A stretch of 64,000 nt of DNA from Xylona heveae TC161 (Eukaryota > Ascomycota > Xylonomycetes > Xylonales > Xylonaceae), in assembly GCF_001619985.1 (NCBI RefSeq), contig NW_017264194.1:2785511-2849510 (forward strand). Direction: 5' to 3'. How positions within the stretch are numbered: the first letter of the stretch is position 1; the number at the start of each line of letters is the position of its first letter. A model generated the notes under the pieces. The model was not told where the DNA came from and ran no database searches. It saw only the letters and a list, made by a program, of their open reading frames with translations. Shown here piece by piece: positions 1 through 11,236 of the stretch. The position numbers and the translations under genes were made by a program.

Positions 1-452
1 ATTCGATTAACTGTTCCCGGGGCCTTGGATTCTACCAAATACGACCGCCAACAGCTAACCACCAATCAGTGAATCCTCAGACCGACTCTGTCAAGTTACA
101 CCACAACGACGCACTGAACTTTTTTCTCCATTCCTCCATTTGCTGGCATCCCCATTTGCACTCGACCTCCTTATCTGATTTCGACACGCATCGTCCTTCT
201 TCATCCAGCGTTCGATTGCAAGAGAAATTGCTTCGGTGCCGAGTCACTTATACCACGTTGGCTGAAACTGGGATTCCTTTGGCGAATTGAGCGTGTCGGC
301 TGCTCGATTACACTGCACAACATCTTCCTCCATTGATCGACGGAGACGGCAACACGCGGCAGCAAAGGTGTCCAACTTGATCAGCTCGTCGTTAATACTC
401 ATTCCCAAGCTTCTCTTTGCGGCCGTTGTCCGATGAGCTCGAGCTGGATGAC
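1..452. other. 5' flank of the DENN gene
   Basis: No gene is supported here. The stretch lies upstream of the DENN-domain gene and probably contains its promoter and 5' leader. Open frames on both strands are short, lack recognisable domains and overlap each other. The DENN reading frame is open upstream to a TTG at 417, but the first ATG in frame is at 453. Confidence 0.5.
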
Positions 453-3400
453 ATGGCTCCAGTAGCGTCCGCCACTCAGCCCTCGGCACCGCTCGCCGAT
501 TACTTCTGGATTGCCGGTATTGACTCTGATTCCCTGCTGCAAGTCAGGGCAAATTCCGGAGACAGAGCGTCGAGCAATGGCGCTCCCGCGCCTCCAGTAG
601 CCTCGACCATCGCCGAGGATAGCACGCTTGAAGAAGAGGAACCTCCGTCCCCGCGTGGCCGAGCGAATGCGTCCAGCGAGTCGCGACGATCTATCCAATC
701 GACCACGTCCCCCGACCCCAAGTTAACTGGCAGCAATCGGAGCAGCGCAACTATTAAAGCTCCGCAATTGGGCGGTTCTGGTCTCAGCGATGCCGACTTC
801 GACGTCGCCCTGCGAAAGTTTGCGTCAGAGCGTGAATCCTTTCTGGTGAGCATCCACGGTTGAACAGACAATTCCTGGTAGGGGAGGAGAATATCAAGTC
901 TAATGAATGGCAGGACGATTTGTCCTTTAGCGCCGGTACTGTGACGACACCGCGTTCCAAGCCTCGAGCAAAGCCACCTCGAATCGTCGGCGAGGATGCG
1001 TCCACGCCAAAGAGCGGCGCAGAAAGTATTAAGCGGCGCATCTCTTTCAGGTTCATCTTCCATAAGTTGCCGCAGAAATTAGGGAGGCTTCGTAAAGCTG
1101 ATGTTAGAACAATAGGGACATGAACAGCATGAAGCGCGCACCCTCAATAGCACGCCAAGGTTAGACACTACATCAATCTGCTGCCTCCTCTACCCCTTGC
1201 CCGCATAGAGAACCACGGAATTTACTGCGCAGAATACTGATTGGTGTCCATTGCAGCATCTATCCGTACATCAAAGAGACTAAGCAACTACAACTCCGTC
1301 ATTCCCACGCCGCAACCTCTAAATGCCGATTCCAATATGCATCCCTTGAAGCGTAAATTTGAACCAGTCCTCCTTGATCGATACCCTTCACATAGCGTCG
1401 CAGATGAAGCGAAGAGGAGAGGACCTTTCCCGGATTACATTCCCATGTTTGCGTTTCCAAACGACATCAACATTGTATCCTCTGATGATCGGCCCAGATC
1501 AACGTGGCATGGTTTTGCTATGACCTCCGGAGATAATTCCAGAATCTACGGCATCTGTGTGACTATATGGTTGCCTCTAAAGCAAGAGGCAGCTGAAGAA
1601 CTCGAACGACAATGCGAAGAATGGCGACGGGACAACATGTCAGACGAGGAGAGGGAGCTGGCAAGCAGCCTTGGCGAAAGGCTGGCTGCGGAGCGGGCCA
1701 AACTCTCGCGTTTGTTGACCCAGCTGCCAACCGTACCGTCAGGATCGGCCGCCCGTGAAAGCCTCGAAGAGGAGATTGGACAGGTGGAGGAGAAAATTAC
1801 ATTAATGACGGATCTGCTTCGACCAGTCCGACATGGCGCGGCTTCAAAAATCGACGGTCTCACCGATGGAGACTCGGGCTTTTGGATCCCAAGAGCATAT
1901 GGTGTGCTTGGCCGTGATGCTAACTTGACGAGTTTCTGGAAAGAATGGCTCCGAGCCATTGTAGTGCCAATGACACAAGGTGCTGTCCTCCGGGTGCCCC
2001 CGACTTCTCCCAAAGCAGGCATGTGGCAGCCCTTGGAGCGATACGTTGTAAACTTGTGCACAGAGGCATTGAGCCCAATGACTTCAAAAACACAAGTAGA
2101 GATTGCTGTCAGAGAATTACGTCTTTTCGCTCGAAAAGAGGCGGTGAACGAGCTTCCAGGCTCACGAAATGTAAGTGACATGCTTTGCACAGTCCTTATC
2201 GCTCCACGGATATGGGTTTCGCTGACGAACTGCTAGACGGATCTGTACGCTTTGTTCCGCGCCCTCTCTATACAGAATATCGTAATTTTGTTCGAGGTAC
2301 GCTGCCCTTCGAATTGCTGCAGGCCATTGCACCTTCTATTTACGAAAGTTGTCCTGGGTTGTTTCTAATTAATTTGGCATAGGCTGCACTGTCCGAATCT
2401 CGCATTATATTCCTGTCGTCCCATACGGCTATGCTTCACCTCGCCTGCAAAGCACTCACTAGCTTGCTTTACCCTTTAGTTTGGGCAGGCGTCTACATCC
2501 CCATTCTTCCGGCACGTTTACTTCAAGCGCTGGAGGCACCGTGCCCGTATATTGTCGGCATTGAGCGTCGATATGACAACATCGAGCTGCCCGATGATGA
2601 CTTCCTGATGGTTGACCTTGATCACGATCAAATCGAAGCAACTGCGCTCCCGCCTCCTCTTCCTCGGCAGCAACGAAGAAAGCTAGTCTCTCTTCTGCAG
2701 GTTGCCGCTCCTCACCATTATCGATACGGCGTGCCCACTGGGCCCCCAGCGTATGCAGTTGAGACATATCCTTTTGATGCGGTGTCGACCGAAAACAGCT
2801 CGATCTATACGCAAAACCCGGCTCCTAGCAATCTTAACAAATATGTGAGCCAGAGCTCAACCAGCTTTGGCGCTCCCGAGTCGCAGAGTTCTGTTCGACC
2901 TCCTATCTTCAACGCTTTTTTGCATGCCAGAAACAATGACTATGGACGGCCAAGCACAAGCACAACCATCAAAGGGAGCGCACCCCCTTCTCCAAAGCTC
3001 TCACCTACTTCATCGCAGTTTGCCCAACCTCCTGCGACGGCCATCTCCAGGACAGATAGCGGCTATGGTATTCAGGCTACACTGCGCGAGAAGCGTTCTG
3101 GGCATTTTGACGTTGCGTCTAGACGGAGCTCTTCGGTAGATACTCTCCCTCTGGGCGTTCCTTTCGTTTCAGTGACTAACAGTCCATTTCAGTTTGGTCT
3201 CGACAGGAAACCCACATTGAGACGCCCTAGCATGCCCTTTGGAGGCCATGCAGTCAGCCATTCTACTTCAACGCTCAACGACAATCAGTCCACTTCGCAC
3301 TATGCGCCGTCCACGTATGCGCCATCTACTTTGGCTGCCTCGACTGTGATGCCGAATATCCTGATGCAGCCGGTCCGCAACACTCAGACTCAAACTTGGG

Positions 3401-4678
3401 TGGAGGGACACTGCTTGAATTGGAAGCCTCATGACGAAAGATCAATATGCTCCGTTTGCGATGAAAGGGCAGAGGAGGGCATCTACCGATGCATGGGTAT
3501 GATGAGTTTACTCCCTCAAAACCCACCATATACCTGATAGCTAATTCTCTTTTCTTCTGGCAGGGTGCAATATGTTTGCCCATGGACGATGCTCTCAGCA
3601 AATTTGCATTGTCTGTCCTGGAGCGTTTTATCCTGATCAAGTACGAGCAGCATTTGTACGATGTTTCGCGAGTCTCTTTTACACTTATCGGAAGAGCTTG
3701 CACCCGGCCACGGGCGAGCAGCGGAAGAATGGTCAAATTTACCATTTCAACATGGACGGGTATCTGAAGAGCATGCCCCGAGAAAATGCTGAATATTTGG
3801 GAATGTTACTGCAAACTCAGGGTAAGCCTTGCATTCAATTCCAGCATGGATATCGTCTCTAATCATCTGCCAATCCAATCTCAGGATTCAATGAGTTCAT
3901 TCACGAGCGGGAGTGCAAACGACCAAACGACCCTTCGATCGTCCTATTCGACGAGATCATTTTGTCCAAGAAAAATCGCGGCCGCAGCTCTCTTTTCTCC
4001 AAATCAGGTGAGTTCATTGTCTGCTATTCTCTACTCCTACCCCATGCACCCCTCTCTCTCTTCATTCAGGCTTTTGTTTGTGAAAATTGTCCTGTTGGTG
4101 CTTTTAAAGTCATTGTGGAGTGGTCTGCAGAGACGTGATGCTGACGGATTGCATTCGATCCAGTGACCAACTTTCTTTGCGATACAACTGATCACATCTG
4201 GCGGTCGGCAGCAGCCACTCCTCCCAGTAGTCGTTTTCCAGGCGACTACAGACAAGTTGTCAGCAGAAGTAAGCTCTCACAATCTACCACCATGGATAGC
4301 GGCGCAATCCCACCATCAAATTTTGATGGCCGCACATCTGCAACCGTATTCTCTCGGTCAAGCACCGTCGCTACGCTACATACCATAGCAGCACCAGCAA
4401 AAGATGAAATACCTTGGGCTTACGATATTCGTTACTATCCAGTACCGGCAAAGCTCGACCCGACCTTGATGAAGGAGCCTCGTGTTATCCAGGGTGTTCC
4501 GCGAATCAACAATACCAAGGCCCGACGAAAACCGATACCGTCAATGCTCGGTCCAAGTGGAGACGAGGATCCTGTCAACTTATCACATCTATCCACGCAT
4601 TCACTTCAAAACTCCTTGTCGCCCGCCGCAGCTGCCACGAATGTTTCGAAGAAGTCAGATTCAGGACGCCTCGGCTGA
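453..4678 (+). CDS. DENN (AEX-3) domain protein with C1-like zinc finger, 8 exons
   Basis: Predicted Rab guanine-nucleotide exchange factor or Rab regulator of membrane traffic, inferred from the DENN family. Eight exons (453-845, 914-1091, 1257-2170, 2237-2296, 2383-3496, 3564-3821, 3885-4007, 4164-4678) join in phase to 1,184 residues; the second donor is the least certain. The start is the ATG giving MAPVASATQPS followed by LADYFWIAGID. The uDENN part includes YIPMFAFPNDINIV near residue 250 and RIYGICVTIWLPL; cDENN includes ALSESRIIFLSSH and LVWAGVYIPILP near 516-560. A serine/proline-rich disordered stretch of about 300 residues follows. A C1-like zinc finger comes next, at about 858-905 (H, CSVC, CMGC, HGRC, CIVC). 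The dDENN-like end includes FNEFIHERE. The fungal family is recognised; the Rab target is not inferable. Confidence 0.9.
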
Positions 4679-5871
4679 TTGGTCCAGTGAAGTATTCTCA
4701 TCAATCAATGAATCACTGAATCAGACCGCAACTGGGCAGTTGGAGACGGAAACGATCAGATGAAATCCAACCCAACACTCGCCACGATCCGCTCTTCCTT
4801 TCATCTTCGTTTCCAGATCCTCGCGCCATCCACGTCGGTCTATTCGTCACACTCTCCTTCTCCACACGAGTCCACGCCCTACCACATTTTGACCGATCAG
4901 TCTCACCCAGCGCGGTCATTGCCGTCCTCGGTGTTCGTTGGGTATCTCTTGCCCGATTGATCAAACCCGCGCGTTCAAGATCCCATTTGCTTGTCTGGAT
5001 ATCTAGAGGCTACTTTCAATGTCTGTAAAACGCGGTGATGAGGTTAATGCTCTAAAAGATTTATCATTTGATATACCAATGCTTAGCGTTCCCTAGCGGG
5101 TCTGTTTTATTTTTATTTTTTTTTTGTTTTCCTGTCGTTTGCCATGTTTAACTTTAACCTGTTTGACATATCACAGCGTCATAAGATTCTTCCGCCTACG
5201 TTATCGCCACTGAGTCAAGCAGAACTCGGATCAAGCTTTTGCAGCGAGTTATTTTACATTGTCTAGGATGCTGCGTACCTTTGAATGTCAAATGTTCTCT
5301 TTTCCGTGCCCATGTTATTTTTCTTAGATCCCTTTAGAATTATCTCCATCTAGGAAAGTAGAGGCGCAATAGTTTGAAGTTGGCGACAGCAGAAGTGTAC
5401 CGGAATGGGAAGCATCAACTTCTTTTAATCTAAACACGGTAGATGGGCTTGGTGTCATACGGAATATTTGCCTAGTTCATGTTGTTCTACCGACGTGTTG
5501 GTGGGTCATTGCTTATATCCCCGAGCCCCATCATAGCGGAGTAATCGTAATGTACGAGTGTTACCCCTCGCTCCGTAATCTTTGGGCGTGGATGCTCGGC
5601 ATTGGGCAATCTACCTTAAGCCTAGTAAATTCCTTAGTTGGCTTTTTCCAAAAAGTAGCAAAATGGGTGCAAACCAATCATATTCAGCGATATCGGGCGG
5701 CCCAACCCCACAGGGGAGAATGCGTAACTGACATACCGTAGTATGACGGCATAAACCCAATGTTGGCACCCCCCCACTGAATTTTAAAAGTCTCAAGCAT
5801 ATATCACGGTGGTGATCTTCCTGAGTCCAGCTGCAATCAATTGTCATTCATCCAATTCATATCTCATCATA
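4679..5871. other. Intergenic region and mannitol dehydrogenase promoter
   Basis: No gene is supported over 1.2 kb. The left part is the 3' flank of the DENN gene with a T-rich run near 5106-5130. The right part should be the promoter of the mannitol dehydrogenase gene: a CCAAT pentamer lies near 5675 (in aaccaatcat) and an AT-rich catatatc lies near 5798. Both assignments are by position and motif only. Confidence 0.5.
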
Positions 5872-7380
5872 ATGGCTCCTCTCAAGCTCACCGACAAAAA
5901 CCTGTCGCAAATTTCGACGGCAGGTGAGGCAAAGGTCAAGGTTCCAACCTACCAGCGCGGTGGCGCTCTCAAGGAGGGAATTGTCCACATTGGGGTCGGC
6001 GGCTTCCACAGATCTCACCTGGCTGTCTATGTCGACCAATTGATGCAGAAGCATGGTGTTACCGACTTCGCAATCTGCGGTGTTGGCTTGCAGCCCTTTG
6101 ACGCTACCATGCGCGATGTCCTGAGATCGCAGGACCACCTCTACACTGTCATTGAGCGTTCAGCCAAGGGCAGCTTTGCCCACGTTGTTGGCAGCATCAA
6201 CTCCTACCTCTTTGCCCCCGATGACCGCGAGGCCGTGATTGCCAAGATGGCACACCCTGATACCCACATTGTCTCGCTCACCATCACCGAGAGCGGTTAC
6301 TACTACAACGAGAACACACACGAGCTGCAAAGCGAGCACCCTGACATCCAGTTTGACCTCGACCCGGCCAACGAGAAGGCACCACGCACCACTTTCGGCT
6401 TCCTCTACGCCGCCCTGGCACGGCGCCACCAGCAGGGACTCAAGCCCTTTACAGTCATGTCATGTGATAACATGCAGAAGAATGGCTCCATCACCCGCCA
6501 TATGCTTGAGTCATTTGCCCGCCTTCGCAACCCTGAGATGGCCAAGTGGATTGCTGAGCAAGGTGCCTTCCCGAATGCCATGGTTGACCGCATTACACCT
6601 CAGACATCCGCCGCCGATAAAAAGGCACTCGCAGACGACTTTGGCATCGAGGATGCTTGGCCAGTCGCCACGGAGCCTTTCATCCAGTGGGTTATCGAGG
6701 ATAAGTTCTCTGACGGACGTCCACCATTTGACAAAGTCGGTGTCAACGTCGTTAAGAATGTCCATGATGTTGAGCAGTTTGAGAAGCACAAGCTGCGGCT
6801 GCTCAACGGCAGCCACTCAGCCATTGGCTACCCAGGTCAGCTAGCAGGCTTCACATATGTCCACGAAGTCATGGAGAACCCAGAGTTCCGCAAGTTTGTG
6901 TGGCAGATGATGCAGGAGGAGGTGAAGCCACTCTTGCCAGAGATTCCGGGTGTCAACATTGACGAATATTGTAACACACTTATCGAGCGCTTCTCCAACC
7001 CCGCAATCATGGACCAGCTGCCCCGTATCTGCCTTGGTGCTTCGGGCAAGATTCCACAGTTCATCATGCCGTCGATTGCCGAGGCAATTTGGGTTACTGG
7101 CCCTTTCCGCCGCCTATGTTTTGTCGCAGCGGCTTGGTTCCATTATATTAATGGTGTTGATGACAGCGGCAAACCATTCGAGGTTAATGACCCAATGCGG
7201 GAGGAGCTCCAGGCCAAGGCTCGTGCAGGAGGCAACAACCCGGTTGAGCTGCTCAGCATCAAGAGTCTATTTGGTGATGACTTGCGTAATGACAAGAGAT
7301 TTATCCAGGAGATTACAACAGCTATGGAGGAAATCTCCCGGAACGGCATTCTAAAGACACTTCCCAAGTACAATGCCTGA
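5872..7380 (+). CDS. NAD-dependent mannitol 2-dehydrogenase, intronless
   Basis: Catalyses D-mannitol + NAD+ to D-fructose + NADH in the cytosol, a step of fungal mannitol metabolism (EC 1.1.1.67 family). The single 502-residue frame starts at the ATG in catcataATGgctcct; in-frame codons upstream begin only with GTG. The Rossmann segment has GVGGFHRSHLAVYVDQ near residues 43-58. The polyol-specific long-chain dehydrogenase catalytic pattern is seen as K307, N312 and H315 in KLRLLNGSHS. The NMQKNG and PQFIMPS segments and the length also match the fungal family. Cofactor preference is taken from the family, not seen. Transcribed alone, with a conspicuous hairpin downstream of the stop. A polyol dehydrogenase with another substrate is possible but less likely. 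Confidence 0.95.
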   Translation: MAPLKLTDKNLSQISTAGEAKVKVPTYQRGGALKEGIVHIGVGGFHRSHLAVYVDQLMQKHGVTDFAICGVGLQPFDATMRDVLRSQDHLYTVIERSAKGSFAHVVGSINSYLFAPDDREAVIAKMAHPDTHIVSLTITESGYYYNENTHELQSEHPDIQFDLDPANEKAPRTTFGFLYAALARRHQQGLKPFTVMSCDNMQKNGSITRHMLESFARLRNPEMAKWIAEQGAFPNAMVDRITPQTSAADKKALADDFGIEDAWPVATEPFIQWVIEDKFSDGRPPFDKVGVNVVKNVHDVEQFEKHKLRLLNGSHSAIGYPGQLAGFTYVHEVMENPEFRKFVWQMMQEEVKPLLPEIPGVNIDEYCNTLIERFSNPAIMDQLPRICLGASGKIPQFIMPSIAEAIWVTGPFRRLCFVAAAWFHYINGVDDSGKPFEVNDPMREELQAKARAGGNNPVELLSIKSLFGDDLRNDKRFIQEITTAMEEISRNGILKTLPKYNA

Positions 7381-7972
7381 TCACTTTTGCTAGAAGCTAT
7401 TAGTTTGGGGGAAAGAGGCCGCAAATCTCTTGAGGTAACATCTCAAGTCAACAATTCAAGGAAATCTTGTAGAGTAATCTTGAATTGTTGAGGCGACTTC
7501 TTGTATATAAAATAAAAGGTGGCTTGATGTAGGTAGATAGATTCGGAGATTTTCCCTCTGTAGTTAGTCCTGAGTTACGATAAATATGATCTTCTGTTCT
7601 GTCTATTTTAGCATCTTTAGATTACTAGTATATTACTGCTATGAAAATGTGTGTTCTATTCTTTTGATATTTTTGAAGTGTTGACGATTGCTGGGCATCC
7701 AGAGAGGACAGGCAGCAAATGCAGGTTCACGTGTGACTTGATCCCTTTCACCGCCTCGGTCCAACCCCGGATCGTCTGGGACCCCACAGTTTAGATTCCC
7801 CAACTTCTTCCGCTGGTCCCTGTTTCACCTACCAACATTTTCTCTCCCCTTACTTTCCGCCATCAACTCGTTCTTTCGCCCTACTTTCAAGCTGCCCATG
7901 ATTTTGAGAAGAGACTTTTAAACTACGTATACTCATCTAAAGATATACTTTCTGACAAGATTGCCTGTTGCA
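7381..7972. other. Intergenic region with E-box before the DUF3984 gene
   Basis: Besides the stem-loop, the stretch holds an AT-rich 3' flank and then the presumed promoter of the next gene. A CACGTG E-box is at 7728-7733 (in ggttCACGTGtgac). A pyrimidine-rich leader (7795-7880) precedes the ATG at 7973. No reading frame of note is present. Confidence 0.5.
7448..7491 (+). other. Perfect 13-bp stem-loop in mannitol dehydrogenase 3' flank
   Basis: TCAACAATTCAAG at 7448-7460 is followed by an 18-nt loop and its exact reverse complement CTTGAATTGTTGA at 7479-7491. It starts 68 nt after the stop codon, so it is probably in the 3' UTR. Whether it acts in mRNA stability, 3' end formation or not at all is unknown. 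Confidence 0.75.
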
Positions 7973-9321
7973 ATGGATGTATGTATTTCATTTGAAGCTA
8001 ATCTCCTAGCATACTCTGCTGATTTACCTTTTTGTTTTGCTAGCCTGCGTGGAACCGGCACACTCGCCGGTCGACGCCGAATCTTAAACACCTGGCTTTT
8101 AGTCCGCTGATTGAAAATAAACCATTGTCCCTCCCTTCCTCAGAAGGCGTTTCTCACCATGGAGAGGACGAAGAGCAATCTGGAGGCAACATGACCCCTC
8201 GAAGGTCATCATATATACAGGGGAAATCTGTACGAAGCCCTTAGGTTTTGATCGTCTTAAGACTTATCTTGGTGCTTGAATCACAGAGTTAACATTTCAT
8301 TGCAGGCCCCCACAACCCCAGGCATCTTGTCTCGCTCAAGTTCACGCGTGCGCTTGCATCACTCTCTTCACCCTCCCGTGGGGTATTTCCCGCCGATCCC
8401 TAAATCCAAATCTTCCGCAACGCTTTTGTCATCAACGACGGGCGGTCCCGCACCACACGGACCGAAAGCCACACGGTCAAGGAGAACATCGACCATAGAT
8501 ACCGAACCATCCGAATGGTTCCTCCGCGCTGGCGCCGCCCTGACCTCTGAAGCGCGCGAATCCAAGGGACAAAGCTGGCTCGTTTCTCGCCAGAGTAGTA
8601 CAAGTCTCGTACGGGAAGGTAGCTCATCAGAATCCGAGGGGGAGGACGATTACATCAATGAGGGCAGAAGAGGCTCATCTCTTGACATTGACGCATGGAA
8701 CCGCCGGCGGCGGAACTCTGCGGGATTCTACGCTGATGACGAATTCTCGCCCGTCTCGACCCGCACATCCCGTGTGGTTTCAGCTCGCAATTCCCGACCA
8801 GGCTCGCGACATGGCTCGCGAATAGATTTGTTGACTCACGGTCACTCACAACACGGCGCACATGCACTTCGTACACCTCGGGAGCTCCGGGACAGAGAGC
8901 GAAGCGATTACTTTGATGAAACAGACCCGTCTCTCATGGAGCCAGATTTCATCATTGACCCAGAAGAAAAGCGCGCAGCTGAGGATTCGGATGGTGAAGT
9001 AGACCGCGACGTTGCGCGTCTTACGAGACAGCGGGGCTTTGGCCTAGGTGGCTGGGTTGATCGATTTATTGGATGGACTCTATTCGAAGTGGACGACGAG
9101 GATGCCGACGACGACGAGGGCGGCGGCGGCGGCAATGGCAGACGCGAAAGAGAAAGATTGGAGGAACACATGATCCGCAGACGCCGTAGAAAAGAGACGG
9201 AGCGAGTCGTATTGAAGCAGCAAATGGACGCACTAGAAGGCCTAAATGTGCCTCATATTGCTGAACCGTCAACGACTACACAAGACCCTGCCACTAACAG
9301 CACTACAAACACCACCACCAC

Positions 9322-9358
<37 letters not shown>

Positions 9359-9523
9359 ACTACCGCGACTGACACCACCGCTATCTCCGCAACCCCAGCC
9401 GCCGACGGTCTGTCAACGGATGCACAAACTCAGGACCACGTTGGACTTCGCGACGAAGAAGCCGGCGGCGGATGGCAAGACGCAGCGTGGCTACTCAGTG
9501 TTGCCACAAAAATCCTCATTTGA
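7973..9523 (+). CDS. DUF3984-family fungal protein, 3 exons
   Basis: Function unknown. A two-codon first exon (7973-7978, Met-Asp) is joined to 8044-8229 and 8306-9523, all in phase 0, giving 469 residues. The start WNRHTRRSTPNLKHLAFSPL and the end WQDAAWLLSVATKIL fit the pattern I remember for DUF3984 proteins. The middle is disordered and rich in Ser/Arg, with an acidic patch near the GLGGWVDRFIGWTLF segment, then a basic RRRRRKETE stretch, then a Thr/Ala tract encoded by a pure GCT repeat. There is no signal peptide or clear membrane span. The two-codon first exon makes this gene easy to truncate in automated models. Family assignment is from memory of the conserved ends. Confidence 0.75.
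9323..9358 (+). repeat. (GCT)12 microsatellite coding for polyalanine
   Basis: Twelve perfect GCT units lie in frame in the DUF3984 gene and encode an alanine run after a run of threonines. Pure trinucleotide repeats of this length usually vary in copy number between strains. Confidence 0.9.
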
Positions 9524-9648
9524 CGAATTCCATTATTTACAAGACTGGCAGGATACACGATTGGGACAGCGAACACAGCATGCTTATATACAGTATACAA
9601 TTGTGAGACAAGCCGGCATGAAGCTCACTCGAACAAAGGCGTGTTGCT

Positions 9649-9686
9649 GTTTTCTTTTCTTTTCTTTTCTTTTCCTTTCTTTTTTA
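9649..9686 (+). repeat. (CTTTT)n tract in the DUF3984 3' flank
   Basis: A run of CTTTT units begins about 125 bp after the stop. It is pyrimidine-rich on the strand of the upstream gene. Confidence 0.85.
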
Positions 9687-10159
9687 TATGATCCACTAAT
9701 TTGTCATCATGATACTAATACATGTCATAACGAAGCTACGAAATCAAACAATCTTTAGCAATCTACATCAAACAAACAGACACTGAAGCGTTTACGTTCA
9801 TACCTTATTACTAAACACTACGGCGTACTTTCATTACCACTGTGTAACTCCCAACTATTAATAAATCGAATCATTACGTGTTTACAAGTAGAATGCGAGT
9901 TGTGAACTGAGTTGGGATACTGGCACCTCTTGTCCAGTACCAAAGTACGTGTAATTCAAGACCAGAGAAATGAATCACCGAATCAAGAAAAGAAGTGAGC
10001 GTCTTAAATATAAAGTGTTAGGATTGGAAGTTATATTTGATCTTTTATTATCAAATCTTTATCAAAGCTAGAGACTTAAAGTATTGATAGTCGAGGAGGG
10101 GAAAGGAAAAAAGGTAATCAGGGGTAGCAAAGAAAAGAAAATGGACATGAGGAGCAATA

Positions 10160-10233
10160 TAAGAAAAGAAAAGAAAAGAAAAGAAAAGAAAAGGAAAAGG
10201 AAAAGGAAAATAAGGAAAAAGGAAAACGCCAAA
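10160..10233 (-). repeat. (GAAAA)n / (TTTTC)n tract in the STS1 3' flank
   Basis: GAAAA units with a few GGAAAA variants on the plus strand. Read on the minus strand, the sense strand of STS1, it is a pyrimidine tract. Looser purine-rich DNA continues to about 10640. Confidence 0.85.
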
Positions 10234-11236
10234 AAGGCAAAGGAAAAGCACTCGAGCAGTGTATCGATATAAAGAGTGCCGAGGAAAAACGAGGGGGGGG
10301 AAAAAGGAAAAGAGGAAGCAGAAAAGAAAGAGAGAAAGAAAGACAGTTATCAGTAGAAAACACCTATCCGCCGGGCTTTATGCTAATGTAAGACTTTGTA
10401 TCTGCGCCTTGAAACGTAATTGAAAAGGACCTGCCAGTAAGAATGCAAGAAGGTGATGATGATGCAATTGCAGAGCCACAAGTCATGTTTAAGAGAGAGA
10501 GAAAAAAAAAATGAAAATGAAGATAAAAAAAGGAAAAGAAGAAAAAGAAGAAAGAATGTGGATTTCGCTAGCTATAGATGACGACAGAGGAGATATTGAC
10601 CGAAAACAAAAGAGAAGATAGGGTCAAGCAAAGAGAAAAAGAAAAAGAGAACAAAGTCGTGATTGTCATGAGGGAATAAGCGGTTGTCAACGCGCCACAA
10701 CGCTTTATGATGATATTTCTGAGACCGGAAGGAATTGATGATAGAGGAGAATAAATCAGACCACGGGAACGACAGATGAGGTGGAACCGAGGGTGAGGAA
10801 TTATTGTCGGTCGCTTTCCAGAGGCTGAATACAGAGCTTGTATTTCCGGGGTGGTCTCGAGTAGAGGATGTGTCGAGGGGATCAAATGCAAATGACCGCG
10901 CAGCGGCCAGATGAGTTTGTGATGTCCTGAGGAACGACAGACACTGACTGCAGCCGTTTAAAGAAAATGGGTATTTGGGGAAATTGGCGTGGTCTTTTGT
11001 CTTCGGCAGTGAGGTAGGTTTATTTACCAATCTAATGAGCTGAACATTGAACATGTCTCTTTGCATTCTTTGCTGAAAGGGTGCCCATTGGCTTCTAATT
11101 CCTGGCTTTGCGTCTATCGTCTAGCCAGTATTGAAAAGATTTCGGTAATTGTTGTCCGAGTCAAATGAAAAAGGGGAATTGACAGGGATCCGATATTGGC
11201 GTCAATGTTTAAGGTCGTCTTATGGAAAGGCAGCAA

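Larger units (their letters stand above)
9524..11236. other. Convergent intergenic region, low complexity
   Basis: This 1.7 kb separates two convergent genes, DUF3984 and STS1. It holds the CTTTT tract near the left gene, an AT-rich unremarkable middle, and extended purine-rich low-complexity DNA between about 10090 and 10640. Open frames across it are translations of the simple repeats and are not supported as genes. Confidence 0.6.

Noticed and set aside
846-866. A 22-bp intron using the nearby gaacag acceptor in the DENN gene
   Set aside because: Too short for a fungal intron; the 68-bp intron 846-913 keeps phase and restores the expected FL-DDLSFSAG sequence.
10051-11066. Several frames in the DUF3984-STS1 intergenic region, up to 164 codons
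   Set aside because: They translate AAAAG/CTTTT-type repeats or the flanking low-complexity DNA.
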